From Ascoidea asiatica (taxonomy: Eukaryota > Ascomycota > Saccharomycetes > Ascoideales > Ascoideaceae): a DNA stretch of 64,000 nt. The stretch is taken from contig BCKQ01000010.1 of the NCBI GenBank assembly GCA_001600695.1, positions 94,270-158,269 on the forward strand. Reading direction: 5' to 3'. The position numbers were made by a program, and so were the translations under genes. Under the pieces are notes generated by a model. That model worked only from the letters and a program-made list of their open reading frames with translations. It did not search any database and was not told the origin of the DNA. How positions within the stretch are numbered: position 1 is the first letter of the stretch; each line of letters begins with the position of its first letter. Shown here one piece after another: positions 19,852-31,468 of this stretch.

Positions 19852-22800
19852 GTAACAATAATATCAATAATAGTTTATATGATCAGAATATAAACTCAAG
19901 AGATTCGAATTCGGATTACAGTAATAATCATAACAACAATGCCAACAATAATAATGCTCTAGCTCCAGCCCCAAGTTTATATAATTCAGCCTTACATGAT
20001 TCTCAACCTTTAAATTTCACAAGATTAGATTTAATGAAATATGATTGTCCATCTTTGGGTCATAGAATTCAATATATGTTACAACAATTAAAATTCAAAT
20101 TACAAATTGAAAATCAATATAAAGAAGGTACTGAAAAAATGGTAAAATTATATCAACATGATGGTGATACTCATTCTTCAAATATTGCTGCTGGTGGTAG
20201 AATTGAGATTAATCAAAAAATTCCTCTATTAAAAAGATCTTTAAAAAGATATAATGATATGAATTTAAATATCAACGAAATTATCAAAGAAACTGAATTA
20301 TTTTTAAATACAAATAATTCAAAATTAAGAAAAAATCCAATTTCTGGTTTATTAACAATTAAAATTAATTCAATTAAAGATATTGATCATTTAATTCAAC
20401 CAAGTAGATTTTCAATCAAAAAAACTGAGAGTGTCATNTTAATTAAAATTGATGATGATTTAAAATCAAAATCAAAAATTATTAAAAATGATAAATTTAA
20501 TGAAGATTTTCAAATTTTTACTGANAATGGTAATGAAATTGAAATTTCAATTTGTGATAAAATCAATGATAAATTAGTACCCGTTGCAATAATTTGGTTT
20601 ATGTTAACTGATATTATTGAAGAAATCAGAAAAAAAAAAGTTAATAAAGGTATCAATAATGGTTGGGTTTCTGCTTCAACAATGAAAGAACAACAAAAAA
20701 ATCAACATTTAAAAAAAAAAGATCAACAACAAGATCAAAATCAAAATCAATCAGCCAAAAAAGATGATTATTCTCCAAATAAAAAATCTCCAACTATTGA
20801 TTTACCTTTAAATGATCAAAATAATAATCCTATTACAAGTACTCATTGGTTCATACTTGAACCTGCTGGCCAAATCCTGTTAACTTTAGGTTTTCAAAAA
20901 ACAAATAAAGAATTTCGTCCTTTTAATAATCTTGGTGCTTTAGGTAGACATGGTGCAATTCGTGAAAGAAAAGAAGAAGTTTATGAACAGCAAGGTCATC
21001 AATTTGTTCAAAGACAATATTATAACATTATGCAATGCGCTTATTGTGGAGATTTTTTACGTTATTCATGTTTTCAATGTCAAGATTGTAAATTTTTATG
21101 TCATAAAAAATGTTATAAAAATGTTGTAACAAAATGCATATCAAAATCAAGTTCTGATATTTCTGATGAAGCAAAATTAAATCATAGAATCCCTCATAGA
21201 TTTGAACCTTTTTATAACAAAAGTACAAAATGGTGTTGTCATTGTGGTTTTATTTTACCTTTAGGTAAAAAAAATGCTAGAAAATGTACTGAATGTGGTA
21301 TTATGTGTCATACAAACTGTGCTCATCTTGTACCTGATTTTTGTGGTATGAGTATGAAAATGGCTAATCAAATTTTAAAAACAATTGAATTAACTTCTTC
21401 TGCTGCAAATTCAAATAGTCCAAAAAGAAAACAAAAAAAATCTTCTCCAATATCTAATTTCAATAATAATAAAATCAATAATAATAATAATAACATCAAT
21501 AATTCTATTACAAATTCGATGCAAAATAATATTCAAAATTCTAACTTTGTTAATCCAGGTATTCAAAATCGTTTATCTTTCCAAGATAATTCATCTATTA
21601 TTCAAAAACCAATTTCTCCAAATCCTTATAGTTCTAATTCGGCAACTCCTCTGCCTCAACCTCCTGCAGTTCCACAAATTAATATTCAAAATGATTATGA
21701 TATGACAAATGATTTTGCAAGTAAAGCTTCGACTCCAACTATTGAAATATTTGATACTGATGATATTAATAATCAACCCCAATCTAATCATCAAAAAACT
21801 TTATCTTATATTGACACTCCAACAGAATCTGCCTTTAATGCACCGGAATCTAACGTTCCTACAATGACTTCTAGTCATAGAAAATCTCCATATGAAACTC
21901 AAACCCAACCGCTTCATATTCAAGAACTGCCCAATCAAAGAAGACCAATGTCTAAATCTTATGATACTATAACTAAAACCAATAATGCTGATAATAATAT
22001 TCAATATGGATACCCATCTGATTCANGCATTCCTAACCAATCTGATAATAAGCAATTACCAGAACAAATACAGCAATCTAAAACTCAATCATCTAGCTCT
22101 CCAACTAGAAATTCTAAACAAACTTTAGCTGAAACTGAAGAAAGCTTAAATAATGAAATTCAAAAAATTGACTCTCATACTCGTAAACATCACCGTCGTC
22201 GTAAGGTTGGCTTAGATGATTTTCAATTTTTGGCAGTTTTAGGTAAAGGTAACTTTGGTAAAGTTATGTTAGCCGAATCTCGTGAATCTCATAAATTATG
22301 TGCAATAAAAGTTTTGAAGAAAGATTTTATTCTNGAACATGATGAAGTTGAAAGTACAATGTCTGAAAAAAGAGTTTTTCTTGTTGCTAATAGAGAAAAA
22401 CACCCTTTTTTAATCAATTTACATTGCTGTTTTCAAACAGAAAATAGAATTTATTTTGTTATGGAATATGTTCGTGGTGGAGATTTAATGTGGCATATCC
22501 AAAAGCAAAGATTCTCTCAAAGAAGAGCTCAGTTTTATGCTGCCGAAGTGCTATTAGGTTTGAAATGTTTTCATGATAATGGAATTATCTATCGTGATTT
22601 AAAATTAGATAATATTCTTTTAACACCAGATGGTCATATAAAGATAGCTGATTATGGTTTATGTAAAGAGGAAATGTGGTATGGGAATACTACATCTACT
22701 TTTTGTGGAACTCCAGAATTCATGGCTCCGGAAATATTAAAAGAACAAAAATATAATAAAGCAGTAGATTGGTGGGCATTTGGAGTTTTATTATATCAAA

Positions 22801-23192
22801 TGTTATTAGCCCAATCTCCTTTTAAAGGTGATGATGGTGATGAGGTTTTCAATGCTATTCTTACAGATGAGCCTCTTTATCCTATTCAAATGGCTAGTTC
22901 AGCTGTTTCAATTCTTCAAGCTCTTTTAACTAGAGATCCTTTGAAACGATTGGGAGCTGGACCTAGAGATGCTGAAGAAGTTATGGAACATCCTTATTTT
23001 AGAAACATTAATTTTGAAGAGATTTTAAATTGTAGTGGAAAAGTTCCATATCTTCCGGAAATCAAATCAGATGTTGATGTTTCAAATTTTGATGACGAAT
23101 TTACTTCAGAAACACCAAAATTGACTCCAGTAAATTCAATTTTGTCATCTGAAATGCAAGAACAGTTTAGGGGGTTTTCATATATGGTATAG
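19449..23192 (+). CDS. PKC1: Protein kinase C of the cell wall integrity pathway
   Basis: 1247 residues (baker's yeast Pkc1 is 1151). Domains in order: HR1 coiled-coil repeat, residues ~1-60; poly-Asn insertion, ~118-140; second HR1, ~195-285; C2-like region, ~300-490; two C1 zinc fingers, ~517-565 (Cys-Ala-Tyr-Cys...Cys-His) and ~580-630; a low-complexity linker; and the AGC kinase domain, ~924-1185, with its C-terminal tail. Kinase motifs are intact: GKGNFGKV glycine loop, CAIKVLKK lysine, YRDLKLDN catalytic loop and GTPEFMAPE activation segment. The usual DFG is DYG (IADYGLCKE), as I recall for yeast Pkc1, so it is not a defect. HR1 and C1 domains bind Rho1-GTP, and the kinase signals to the Bck1-Mkk-Slt2 MAPK module. 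An AAT microsatellite encodes the poly-Asn tract. Confidence 0.97.
19799..19868. repeat. (AAT)n trinucleotide repeat encoding poly-Asn inside PKC1
   Basis: An uninterrupted AAT run followed by interrupted AAC/AGT units encodes about 16 consecutive Asn in the linker between the HR1 domains. Length changes would be in frame. Confidence 0.9.
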
Positions 23193-23372
23193 TTTTTTTT
23201 TATTTTTTGACTTCTTCAACATTAATGTCTAATAAGGGATTTGGTTATTTATTCATTAGTAAATTTGCTTACAATGTTTATTAGTAATATCAAATATTTT
23301 AATGGTACATTCAAATATATTTTTAATTATTCTTTCTAACTTTTTTTTTCAAAAAAAATACATATTTTTAAG

Positions 23373-26330
23373 CTATATCCAGGCATCTAACTCTTCGATC
23401 CTGTATTCATCCTCTTTGAAAGAAGGATAGTAAGGAACCATTGCATTTTCACTTTGTATATAACAATTATTGTACATTTTCCAATATGAACTCCTTACTT
23501 TCCTTGCAGCATGGAATAATCCAGCTAATATATAATTCAAAATAACTCCACACCCAACTGCATTTCTCACCCCATCAATTGCATCCATTATTCTATCTAT
23601 TACTTGTGGTGATGTTTCGTAAATATTAGGAAACAATAAATTAAGAAAGTGTATGAAGGCATCTTCAAAGCCAAGACCTATACATCCTAAAGCCATATGT
23701 TTAACAACACTGGCAGATGTTTGTCTATGAACTTGATCTCTATCAGTTAATGCGTTCTCTAATAAAGGAAGAACTGCGTAAATATAGTCCTTAGTCATAG
23801 GACCTATATATTCAAACATGAAAGTCATTGCCTTCAAAACACCATTTTGAACATTATTATCTGGAGTTCTATACTCATTCATCAATGCCGGCAATACGGT
23901 GAAAGGTTCACAAGTTTCTGCAATAATACCGATTGCAACAGCAGTACATACTCTTGATTGACGTTCTTGAACCTTTAAATTATTTAGTAAAGTAGATAAT
24001 ACTTCCTGAGGTCCTATTGCTTTGGCTATATATCCAAACGTCTTGTTTGCTGCTTTTCTGATGGATTTTCTATGTGCTTTCAACATATCAACCAATTCAA
24101 AACAAATTCTCATCCACTCTTTTGAAGGTACATATTCTGGAGCTCTATCTGCTATTCTTCCAATCAATTCTATTGCATTTTCTTGAACCTTTTCGTGTCT
24201 ATTTCTTAGAATAGGAGTTAGATTGGGTAATAATTGTTCTATTGGTGGATTCATTGAAACTAAACCCACGACAGCAACAATGTTTTTCAAGGTACGTAAA
24301 ATTGACCCAAGAACCTCAGGAAAAACTTCACCTAAAGATTCATATAAAACCTTACTAAGCTTATACATTATTTCGTCTTCACCACAATTTTTGATAGAGT
24401 TTGAGACTGTTGAAACAAGATCTGCAGCTTGTTGACGAACTTGAGGGTCATTGTTTTTGAGTCTATAAAGAACAATAGACACGATGTTGGGTATATAGGG
24501 CTTTACTCTTATATCTAACGAATTCACAACAGTTTCAAATGCAGTTAGTACCGATTGATCGTCATTTGATAATTGTAGTTCAAATGCCACAAGCATTCCA
24601 TCTATTAGTCTCTTAACAACTCTATCTGACAAATCTGCTGTTCCTAGACTTGAAACCATAATATCAATTGTTTGAACTGCCATCTTCCTGAATGGTTCAG
24701 ATTCATCTTTCAATATATTCAATAACCCTTCCACAATTTCACTTACTCCTACTTTTTTAGCAAGTGCATTTGTGGTTTCAACAACTAATTTATTATTTTT
24801 ATTGTCAAGAGACAATTTTCTAATCCAGAAATATTTCAAAAAAGGTGGTAAAACCTTATCACGTAAATATCGTGGTTGTACTCCATCGGTTGTTGAACAC
24901 TGCTGAATAACCTTAAGGATTGTCCTTTTCATTTCTTCGTCGGGAGAATCAAATTCTCTTAAAATTATCACCATTATTTCACCTGTATAATAATTTGCAT
25001 ATTCTGGATCCATCAAAGGTATTAAATAACCAATGCATCTTAAAAATGCTGACAAGCTACCGCCTCTTTGTCGTCTCATTCCCGTCCACAAAGGTTCTAA
25101 AACATTTTCGAAAGATTCGATTCCATAAGGAGCTGAAGCCTCTGCTAATGCAGCCAAAGCCAAAGCTGTATTTCTTCGTATACTGACATTTTCATCTTCC
25201 AAGCCCTTATAAATTGCTTCGACCAACTCACCTAAATGGGGTAAGATTCCACATCCAAAAAGTACTGCAATTTGCTGTACTATTTTAACACCAGTTAATC
25301 TGGCTTGACTGCTTTTTCTTGATCTACAAACAGCATGAAGAAAAGGTAGTAACGATTGAATACCTAAAGCACTTGAAATAACGGCAAAAGTTCTTGCAGT
25401 CATATTTCTTATATATTCATCTGTTGTTTCAACGTCTGGTCGCAAAGTAGAGATCATTTCTGCTAAACCAGCAGCTCTAGATAGATTCGAAATAATTTCA
25501 CGAGCCTCCATTCTGGCTACATAGTCTTCTTCCATTAAAAACGGACATATTACTCTTAATATCTGATGTGTATAAGGCCTTATTAAATCTCCCAATTTAT
25601 ATAAAACTCTATCAACAATTTTAACAAGCAAATGTCTTTCCTGTTCATCAAACTTTTTTTCCATTAGTAGGGGTAATATTTGTTCAAATAAAACTCTGGG
25701 ACCAAAGTTTCTAGCATTATCTGTTAAGGTTCTTAATGAAGCCTTTCTCACAGGGGGTGTTCCATTTTTTATTTTTAAAAGTAATCTCATAACTTTTCTT
25801 TCTTTAACTTCATAAATTGTTAGCGTTTTATTACCTTCGAATTTAGATTCATCTTTTGTTCTTAACAATTTAGAGAAATATTTGGCATCTTCTGGCTTGA
25901 AGAACTGTAAGTTTTTAATTCCAGGAATTTCTGTTAGTAGTGCTTCCTTTAGTTTTTCAGTATATTCTTCTTTTAAATCGGGAACAGAATAAATGCCTGT
26001 AAGATTTTTTTCATCATCATTTTGTTGATCAGTATTAAAGGTTATACTAGTTTTATTATTAGAAGAAACCTGAACAGGAACCAAGGCCATCATTGGCTCT
26101 TCAGGTATAAATCTGGAATTTCTTTCACTATCAGCATCCTTATCATTATCCCATTTCGATTTTTTGATTATTTTATTTATAAATTCACTGGCTGTTTTTT
26201 GAGTAGTTTCATCTATTTTTTTTTTCTTTTCTTCTAGAATTTCAGATTCATTTGGAAATTGCCACCTTCGTTTCCTAATCTTTTCTCTCGGTACTAATCT
26301 TGGGGGTGTTTTATCTCCTTCTTCTAACAT
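23373..26330 (-). CDS. HSH155: U2 snRNP subunit SF3b1 (HEAT-repeat spliceosome protein)
   Basis: 985 residues, close to yeast Hsh155 (971) and shorter than human SF3B1 because of a short N-terminal region. The N-terminus has a basic-Trp element ([10 protein letters not shown]), resembling the ligand motifs through which SF3B1 binds UHM-type splicing factors. From about residue 190 to the end the protein is a continuous HEAT-repeat superhelix with SF3B1 segments such as [40 protein letters not shown] and [20 protein letters not shown]. It clamps the branch-site duplex between U2 snRNA and the intron, and its presence fits the intron found in this window. The protein has almost no low-complexity insertion, unlike its neighbours. 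No in-frame CTG codon was seen in the whole gene. It converges on PKC1 with only 180 bp between stops. Confidence 0.97.
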   Translation of the reverse strand: MLEEGDKTPPRLVPREKIRKRRWQFPNESEILEEKKKKIDETTQKTASEFINKIIKKSKWDNDKDADSERNSRFIPEEPMMALVPVQVSSNNKTSITFNTDQQNDDEKNLTGIYSVPDLKEEYTEKLKEALLTEIPGIKNLQFFKPEDAKYFSKLLRTKDESKFEGNKTLTIYEVKERKVMRLLLKIKNGTPPVRKASLRTLTDNARNFGPRVLFEQILPLLMEKKFDEQERHLLVKIVDRVLYKLGDLIRPYTHQILRVICPFLMEEDYVARMEAREIISNLSRAAGLAEMISTLRPDVETTDEYIRNMTARTFAVISSALGIQSLLPFLHAVCRSRKSSQARLTGVKIVQQIAVLFGCGILPHLGELVEAIYKGLEDENVSIRRNTALALAALAEASAPYGIESFENVLEPLWTGMRRQRGGSLSAFLRCIGYLIPLMDPEYANYYTGEIMVIILREFDSPDEEMKRTILKVIQQCSTTDGVQPRYLRDKVLPPFLKYFWIRKLSLDNKNNKLVVETTNALAKKVGVSEIVEGLLNILKDESEPFRKMAVQTIDIMVSSLGTADLSDRVVKRLIDGMLVAFELQLSNDDQSVLTAFETVVNSLDIRVKPYIPNIVSIVLYRLKNNDPQVRQQAADLVSTVSNSIKNCGEDEIMYKLSKVLYESLGEVFPEVLGSILRTLKNIVAVVGLVSMNPPIEQLLPNLTPILRNRHEKVQENAIELIGRIADRAPEYVPSKEWMRICFELVDMLKAHRKSIRKAANKTFGYIAKAIGPQEVLSTLLNNLKVQERQSRVCTAVAIGIIAETCEPFTVLPALMNEYRTPDNNVQNGVLKAMTFMFEYIGPMTKDYIYAVLPLLENALTDRDQVHRQTSASVVKHMALGCIGLGFEDAFIHFLNLLFPNIYETSPQVIDRIMDAIDGVRNAVGCGVILNYILAGLFHAARKVRSSYWKMYNNCYIQSENAMVPYYPSFKEDEYRIEELDAWI

Positions 26331-26688
26331 TATGTTCTCTTTAACTATTCACTGAATTAAAAAGGTTTTATCTTTATTTATTCTTCAATCAAAATATTTT
26401 CATAAATAACCTTCATAGTTCATCAAAATCAACGGTACCTTACTGAGCGCGTAATCAATGCCAAATAAAAATTTTAATACTTCATTTTTGGGATCCGCCG
26501 TACTGGTTTTGCACCACTAACTCTAAATTAAGCTTGATGGTGTCCTAAATTGAATTCAACCAAAATAATCAATTAGAATAAATGAGAATTTGTATTGGAA
26601 AATAAATCGATTACAAAATTAATCAGAATTTTTTTTAATTTTCTGCTCCAAATAAATCATTTCAGGACATTTTTTTCAATTCCAAATA
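26331..26688. promoter_or_regulatory. Compact divergent promoter of HSH155 and GPI16
   Basis: 358 bp, AT-rich with a GC-richer patch around 26440-26515. No strong known factor site recognised. Confidence 0.5.
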
Positions 26689-28560
26689 ATGCAGCTACGT
26701 TTTCAAAGTTTTCTTCTTCTACTACTTCTTTTCACTTTTTCATATGCTGAGATTGAAGAAACCAAAGAAATTAAAGGCAATTCATATCCTTATAAAGAAA
26801 AGTTATTATTAAAGCCATTGCCTAATAATCATTTATTATCATCTTTTATATTTGACTTAAACTCTCATGAAATACCAATTGATTCATTAACTGGGTCAAG
26901 TATATCCAATAATTCAATAAAAATTACAGAAACTGCTGCTCATTATAAAATATTTCCAAAAACTCTTGGACCTATTTTACAAGCTACAAAAGCTCATGAA
27001 TTACATTTAAGATTTTCTAAAGGATTCTGGGATGCTGAAAAATGGGGAAAATTACCTTATAATGGAAAATATTCAGGTGGAATGGGTGTTGAAATATGGA
27101 CTGTAATAGAAGCAAATGATAAAGAAGACGCATATAATTCATGGTTAATATTGGTAAATTATTTATCTGGTTTATTTTGTGCTTCATTTAATTTTATTGA
27201 TAGCCAAATAACAACGTTCCCAATAAAATCATTTCAAAGTACTGTAGATTATCAGATGAACAAAAAAAAATTATTTTTACTAAGAAGTGCATTACCTAAA
27301 GAACCGGTCTGTACAGAAAATCTAACTCCATTGCTAAAATTATTGCCTACTAAGGGAAAAGCTGGTATTTCAACATTACTTGAAGGTCATAGATTATTTC
27401 ATTCTTCTTGGCATTCTATGTCAATTGATATTATACCATTAGAGGTTGAAGAAAATAAATTTCATATGACTATTCATGTGGACGAAGTAATGAATGTTCC
27501 AAGAATATTAGATTTTGCTAAAAATCCAATACCTAAACCTGTAGATGGAGATCATTTGTTATGTGATAAAGAAACAAAATTTTACGATATATATCATTGT
27601 TTTTATAAAGGTGAATCACTGAAAATTTCTTGGGATTTGGAAAAAATATTTGGTAAACTTATTCTTGGCCCTGTTTTATTTGCAGAAAAAGAAAGCGAAG
27701 TATGTATTGAAGCTACTGAAGATTGGAATATAATGGCCTTAATTGAAAAAGAAGATGGATTTTTAGTCAGTTCGTTAGATAAAGGAAGAGGTTGTTTTCA
27801 AATAAAAGATCCCGGAAGCAAATTTAATTTAAAATTTGAAAGTGAAAATTCAAATAATATTACTAAAATTCAAAATCCAGATATTTATGTTTCAAGATCT
27901 TTAACTGGATATGGTCAAGGTAATGGAGGATTAAGAACTATTTTCAAAAATCCTTCGAATGAAGATGTTCATATAACTTTTTTTGAAAGTTTACCTTGGT
28001 ATATGAGAGTTTATTTACATACTTTAAGAGTTGAATCAAATAATAAGATATTAGAGTCTGATAGAATAGGAAAAATTATAAAAGATATGTATTACAAACA
28101 AGCTATTGATAGGAGAAGGCCAACGCATTTAGAATTTGATATGATAATTCCAAAAAAAAGTACAATTGCTATAGATTATAATTTTGATAAATCCTTATTA
28201 CTATATTCAGAATATCCACCAGATGCGAATCATGGATTTGAATTAGAACCAGCAGTTGTAACAATATTAAATAATGAAGGTAAAGTATCTTACGTGCTTA
28301 GAACAACATCATTATTACTTTCATTACCAACTCCAGATTTTAGTATGCCATATAATGTTATTATTTTTACATCAACAGTTATGGCGTTAATATTTGGTAC
28401 GGTATTTAATAGTTTAATTAAAAGAATGGTTACAGAAGAAGAAGCAGATTTGATAGCATCCCAAAATAGTATTATAAGTAGAATGAAAAGTAGAATACAA
28501 ACAATTAAATCAAAGATATTGAGTAGAGTTGGAATATCAAAAACTTTGATTAAAAAATAG
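26689..28560 (+). CDS. GPI16: GPI transamidase subunit Gpi16 (PIG-T)
   Basis: 623 residues, close to yeast Gpi16 (610). A signal peptide of about 20 residues (MQLRFQSFLLLLLLFTFSYA) leads a large lumenal domain. One transmembrane segment lies near residues 555-577 (NVIIFTSTVMALIFGTVF), followed by a short basic cytosolic tail. Family-like lumenal blocks include ELHLRFSKGFWDAEKWGKLP, the Trp-His-Ser-Met-Ser segment and LTGYGQGNGGLRTIFKNPS. In the ER membrane Gpi16/PIG-T holds the catalytic subunit Gpi8 through a disulfide and helps replace the C-terminal signal of proteins with a GPI anchor. Cysteines are present in the N-terminal domain, but I cannot tell which one pairs with Gpi8. Length, topology and motif order are all regular. 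Confidence 0.95.
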   Translation: MQLRFQSFLLLLLLFTFSYAEIEETKEIKGNSYPYKEKLLLKPLPNNHLLSSFIFDLNSHEIPIDSLTGSSISNNSIKITETAAHYKIFPKTLGPILQATKAHELHLRFSKGFWDAEKWGKLPYNGKYSGGMGVEIWTVIEANDKEDAYNSWLILVNYLSGLFCASFNFIDSQITTFPIKSFQSTVDYQMNKKKLFLLRSALPKEPVCTENLTPLLKLLPTKGKAGISTLLEGHRLFHSSWHSMSIDIIPLEVEENKFHMTIHVDEVMNVPRILDFAKNPIPKPVDGDHLLCDKETKFYDIYHCFYKGESLKISWDLEKIFGKLILGPVLFAEKESEVCIEATEDWNIMALIEKEDGFLVSSLDKGRGCFQIKDPGSKFNLKFESENSNNITKIQNPDIYVSRSLTGYGQGNGGLRTIFKNPSNEDVHITFFESLPWYMRVYLHTLRVESNNKILESDRIGKIIKDMYYKQAIDRRRPTHLEFDMIIPKKSTIAIDYNFDKSLLLYSEYPPDANHGFELEPAVVTILNNEGKVSYVLRTTSLLLSLPTPDFSMPYNVIIFTSTVMALIFGTVFNSLIKRMVTEEEADLIASQNSIISRMKSRIQTIKSKILSRVGISKTLIKK

Positions 28561-28882
28561 TTGAATTTTAAATTTTAGGAATGGTTTATAATCTCACAAA
28601 ACTTTTATCGTAGTATACCCAAATAAAATGGCCACAAAATAGAAGCACCGATTTACCGAGTTGAAAATTTCAAACTTATTCAAGTAAAATATATTTTTGT
28701 AAGTTGATAAAAAAATAATATAACGTTAGTTAGTAGTTTATTATAGAATATAAATATTGTTATAAATAATATAGTAAATAATAGTAAATATATATTGTTT
28801 TCCTGAAATATTGAATATTATTTAAGAAAGGAATAAAAATATTGTTTTAGATTTATCAAAAGAAAGACAGAGTTAAGAAAAA
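28561..28882. other. Intergenic GPI16-ELP5
   Basis: 322 bp of AT-rich DNA between two plus-strand genes. Presumed terminator then promoter; no distinct motif recognised. Confidence 0.5.
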
Positions 28883-29923
28883 ATGAGTGGAAAAAGTAGT
28901 ATTGTTTTATTGAATAGATTGTTATCATTAAAAGAATCTAGTCAATCATTATATTTAATAATTGATTCATTTAAGCAATCATCGAATTATTTAATCAAAG
29001 AAATAATTGATGAAAGAATCAATAAAAATGAAATTCAAATAATATACTTATCATTTGAAACTATAGTTCAACCAGAATGGGCAAATGAGTTCATTGATTG
29101 TATAGATTTACCAATAAGTCAGATAATTTTACAAACACAAAATATAATTAAAAAGAAATATGCAAAAAGTAATATTGAGAATACTAATGCTGAAAATAAT
29201 AACAATATTAATAAAAATAATAATAATAATAGTAATAATGGTGGAAATTATATTGGAAATAAAAATAAAAAATTACTAATATTTATTGATTCAATGAATT
29301 ATATTAAAAATATAGAAGTAAATGAATTCATTTCAAATTTATATATTCAGAATAATATAATTCTCTTTACAATTTTTCATTTGAATATACCCGAAATTTT
29401 ATCAAAAAATAATTATCCAACAACACTAAATTTTTTAAAAATTATTTCAACATCAATATTTGAAATCAGCTCATTAAATTTTAATTTCAATTATAATTAT
29501 AACTCAAATTTTGAATATGAATTAATTGAAGATGATTTAAATAAAAAATTTAAATTTTATTCAAGAAATTTATTCAATAACTCTAAATTTAAGCTAGAAT
29601 TAGTTCTAAAAAGAAAAAGTGGTAGAGAAATTATTTATAATTATATAATTGATAATAAAGATCATTCGATAATGATTGATATTGATAAAGAAAAAGAAAA
29701 TAATGGAAATAATGAAAGTAATGAAAGTAAAGAAGATGAAATATTAAAGAATTTAACAACATTTAAATTAAGTATGAATGAAAAAGAAAAAGAAGCTAAA
29801 TCAAAAGTTGAATTACCATTCTTAGAAGCTCAAAGAGATATCACTGCAGGAGGGGCAATTGTATATGAGTTTGAAAAAGATGATGATTATGATGAAGAAG
29901 ATCCATATGAAGATCCATTTTAA
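28883..29923 (+). CDS. ELP5: Elongator complex subunit Elp5-like
   Basis: 346 residues. The N-terminus (MSGKSSIVLLNRLLSLKESS) and the strand pattern SLYLIIDSFKQSS...IQIIYLSFET...KLLIFIDSMNYI are those of a RecA-like fold without a functional Walker A motif, as known for Elongator subunits Elp4-6. The extreme C-terminus is acidic with YDEEDPYEDPF, which resembles the conserved acidic tail of Elp5 (Iki1). A preceding QRDITAGGAIVYEFEKDDDY segment fits the same family. Elp4-Elp5-Elp6 form a hexameric ring that binds tRNA and assists wobble-uridine modification by Elp1-3. An Asn-rich insertion (about residues 97-130) lies in a loop. Sequence conservation in this family is low, so the call rests on fold pattern and tail. 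Confidence 0.78.
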   Translation: MSGKSSIVLLNRLLSLKESSQSLYLIIDSFKQSSNYLIKEIIDERINKNEIQIIYLSFETIVQPEWANEFIDCIDLPISQIILQTQNIIKKKYAKSNIENTNAENNNNINKNNNNNSNNGGNYIGNKNKKLLIFIDSMNYIKNIEVNEFISNLYIQNNIILFTIFHLNIPEILSKNNYPTTLNFLKIISTSIFEISSLNFNFNYNYNSNFEYELIEDDLNKKFKFYSRNLFNNSKFKLELVLKRKSGREIIYNYIIDNKDHSIMIDIDKEKENNGNNESNESKEDEILKNLTTFKLSMNEKEKEAKSKVELPFLEAQRDITAGGAIVYEFEKDDDYDEEDPYEDPF

Positions 29924-30271
29924 TAGTTTCTTTAGTAATTTATTGTATAAGTTAATTATATTTATTATTTCGTATATGTCTAATATATTTGTTATTTGTT
30001 ATACTTATTATCTTCGGTAAGTAATGCCAGTAATGCCAGCAATCAAGGAGTAACAATCAAGGAGTAACAATCAAGAAGTAGCAGTAAAGGGGTGGCACTG
30101 CTCTGGTTACCCTACTTCTTTGGCGCTAAAACAGAAACTGCAAGCAATAAAAGATAACAGAATGCTCAGGAATATTATTTACTTTTATTTGTATCTATCA
30201 GTGTAGTTAAAAGGAAAAGAAAATAAAGATAGATAAAGACAGAGATAAAGACTTAAGTTAAATGTAGATAT
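29924..30271. promoter_or_regulatory. Intergenic ELP5-IRC6 with Reb1-like site and direct repeats
   Basis: 348 bp. Short direct repeats lie at about 30025-30085 (units resembling CAATCAAGGAGTAA and GTAATGCCAG). CACTGC is at 30096-30101, and GTTACCC (30106-30112), the complement of the Reb1 core GGGTAAC, is about 160 bp before the downstream ATG. Confidence 0.5.
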
Positions 30272-31140
30272 ATGAATTTAGAGAGTAGTCAATTATTTAT
30301 AAAAATGATTTCTAAGGATAAGATTTTAATTGTTGGTAGAAGGAAATCAGGTAAGATTCGATTATTAAAAAAAATATTAAGAAAAAATTTCATTGAAGAT
30401 TTAACTAATGAAACTGATGGTCATTGTGGATTAATTTATAAACATAATATTATCAATAAGTATTATCGTAAGGATATTGAAATTTGGATTGATGAATTTA
30501 AGGAAGTTGAAGAAGAAGATTTATGGGTTAAAGAATTTTTAAATTTTGAATATAAAGAAATTCGAGATGTTATTAATGGTATAGTTTATTGTATTGATTT
30601 AAACAATTTAAAAGAGAATGAAATCATCAGGGAAATTAATTTAATCAATGATAGGTTAAAGATTATCAAAAAAGAATTTGAAAAAGATCAAATAATCAAT
30701 AAACATTTTTTAAATTATGAAGAAGAATTTAGTAGTAATATTGAAGATTATGATAATATTAGTGATTATAATAATAGTATTGATAATTATAATAATATTA
30801 TTCTTGAAAACTATAATAAAAATATCAATAATATTAATGAAGAATTTGCAATTTGGGAAGGATTTATGTTGGTTGTTGGATTAATGGAAGAAGAAAATAT
30901 TGAAAAAAATACATCAATAGTTGAAGATATTTTATGTTTAAATAATATTGAGTTTATTCCAATCAATTGTAACAANGAAGAGTATTACAATAATAATAAT
31001 AATTATAATAGAAATATTAGAAATCAATTTGGAGAGAAATTTGGTTATGAAAGAGTTGAAGAAGTTTTAAATACATTTGATTGGAATAATGTTACCTATG
31101 ATTCTGATAAGATAAAATATGATAATCTTGATAACAATAT

Positions 31141-31178
<38 letters not shown>

Positions 31179-31468
31179 TTGATAATAGTATTCGTATAGA
31201 TATTAATGATTTTGAAATTCAAAATTTTGAAGAAATGAAAGAAAAATTATTAAATGAAAATGATAAAACCAATGAAAAAAATGATAATGGTAAAATTGAT
31301 GATGAAACAAAAGAGAATGGTAAAAATACTAATGATAAAATTGAGGAGTTTGATAAATTGATAACCAAAATCAAGGATGCTAAATCTCAAGCAGGAGAGA
31401 TAAAAGATGAAAAGGGAAAAGAGAAATTTGCCCTTGATTTTATCAATGAGATTATTGACTACGTATAG
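30272..31468 (+). CDS. IRC6: IRC6-like small-GTPase-fold protein (clathrin adaptor regulator family)
   Basis: 398 residues. An opening beta strand and P-loop-like motif (KILIVGRRKSGKIRLLKKIL, about residues 13-32) is followed by a GTPase-like core: EIWIDEFKEVEEEDLWVKEF, then GIVYCIDLNN, then a GFMLVVGLMEEENIEKN strand. The C-terminal half is Asn/Asp/Glu-rich and ends in a helix with DAKSQAGEIKDEKGKEKFAL and DFINEI, like the C-terminal helix of the Irc6/p34 (AAGAB) family. Irc6 (237 residues in baker's yeast) acts on clathrin adaptors and small GTPases in vesicle traffic. Here the length is increased by low-complexity inserts. A short upstream ATG at 30261 is out of frame and ends quickly. Assignment is moderate; it could be another degenerate GTPase. 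Confidence 0.62.
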
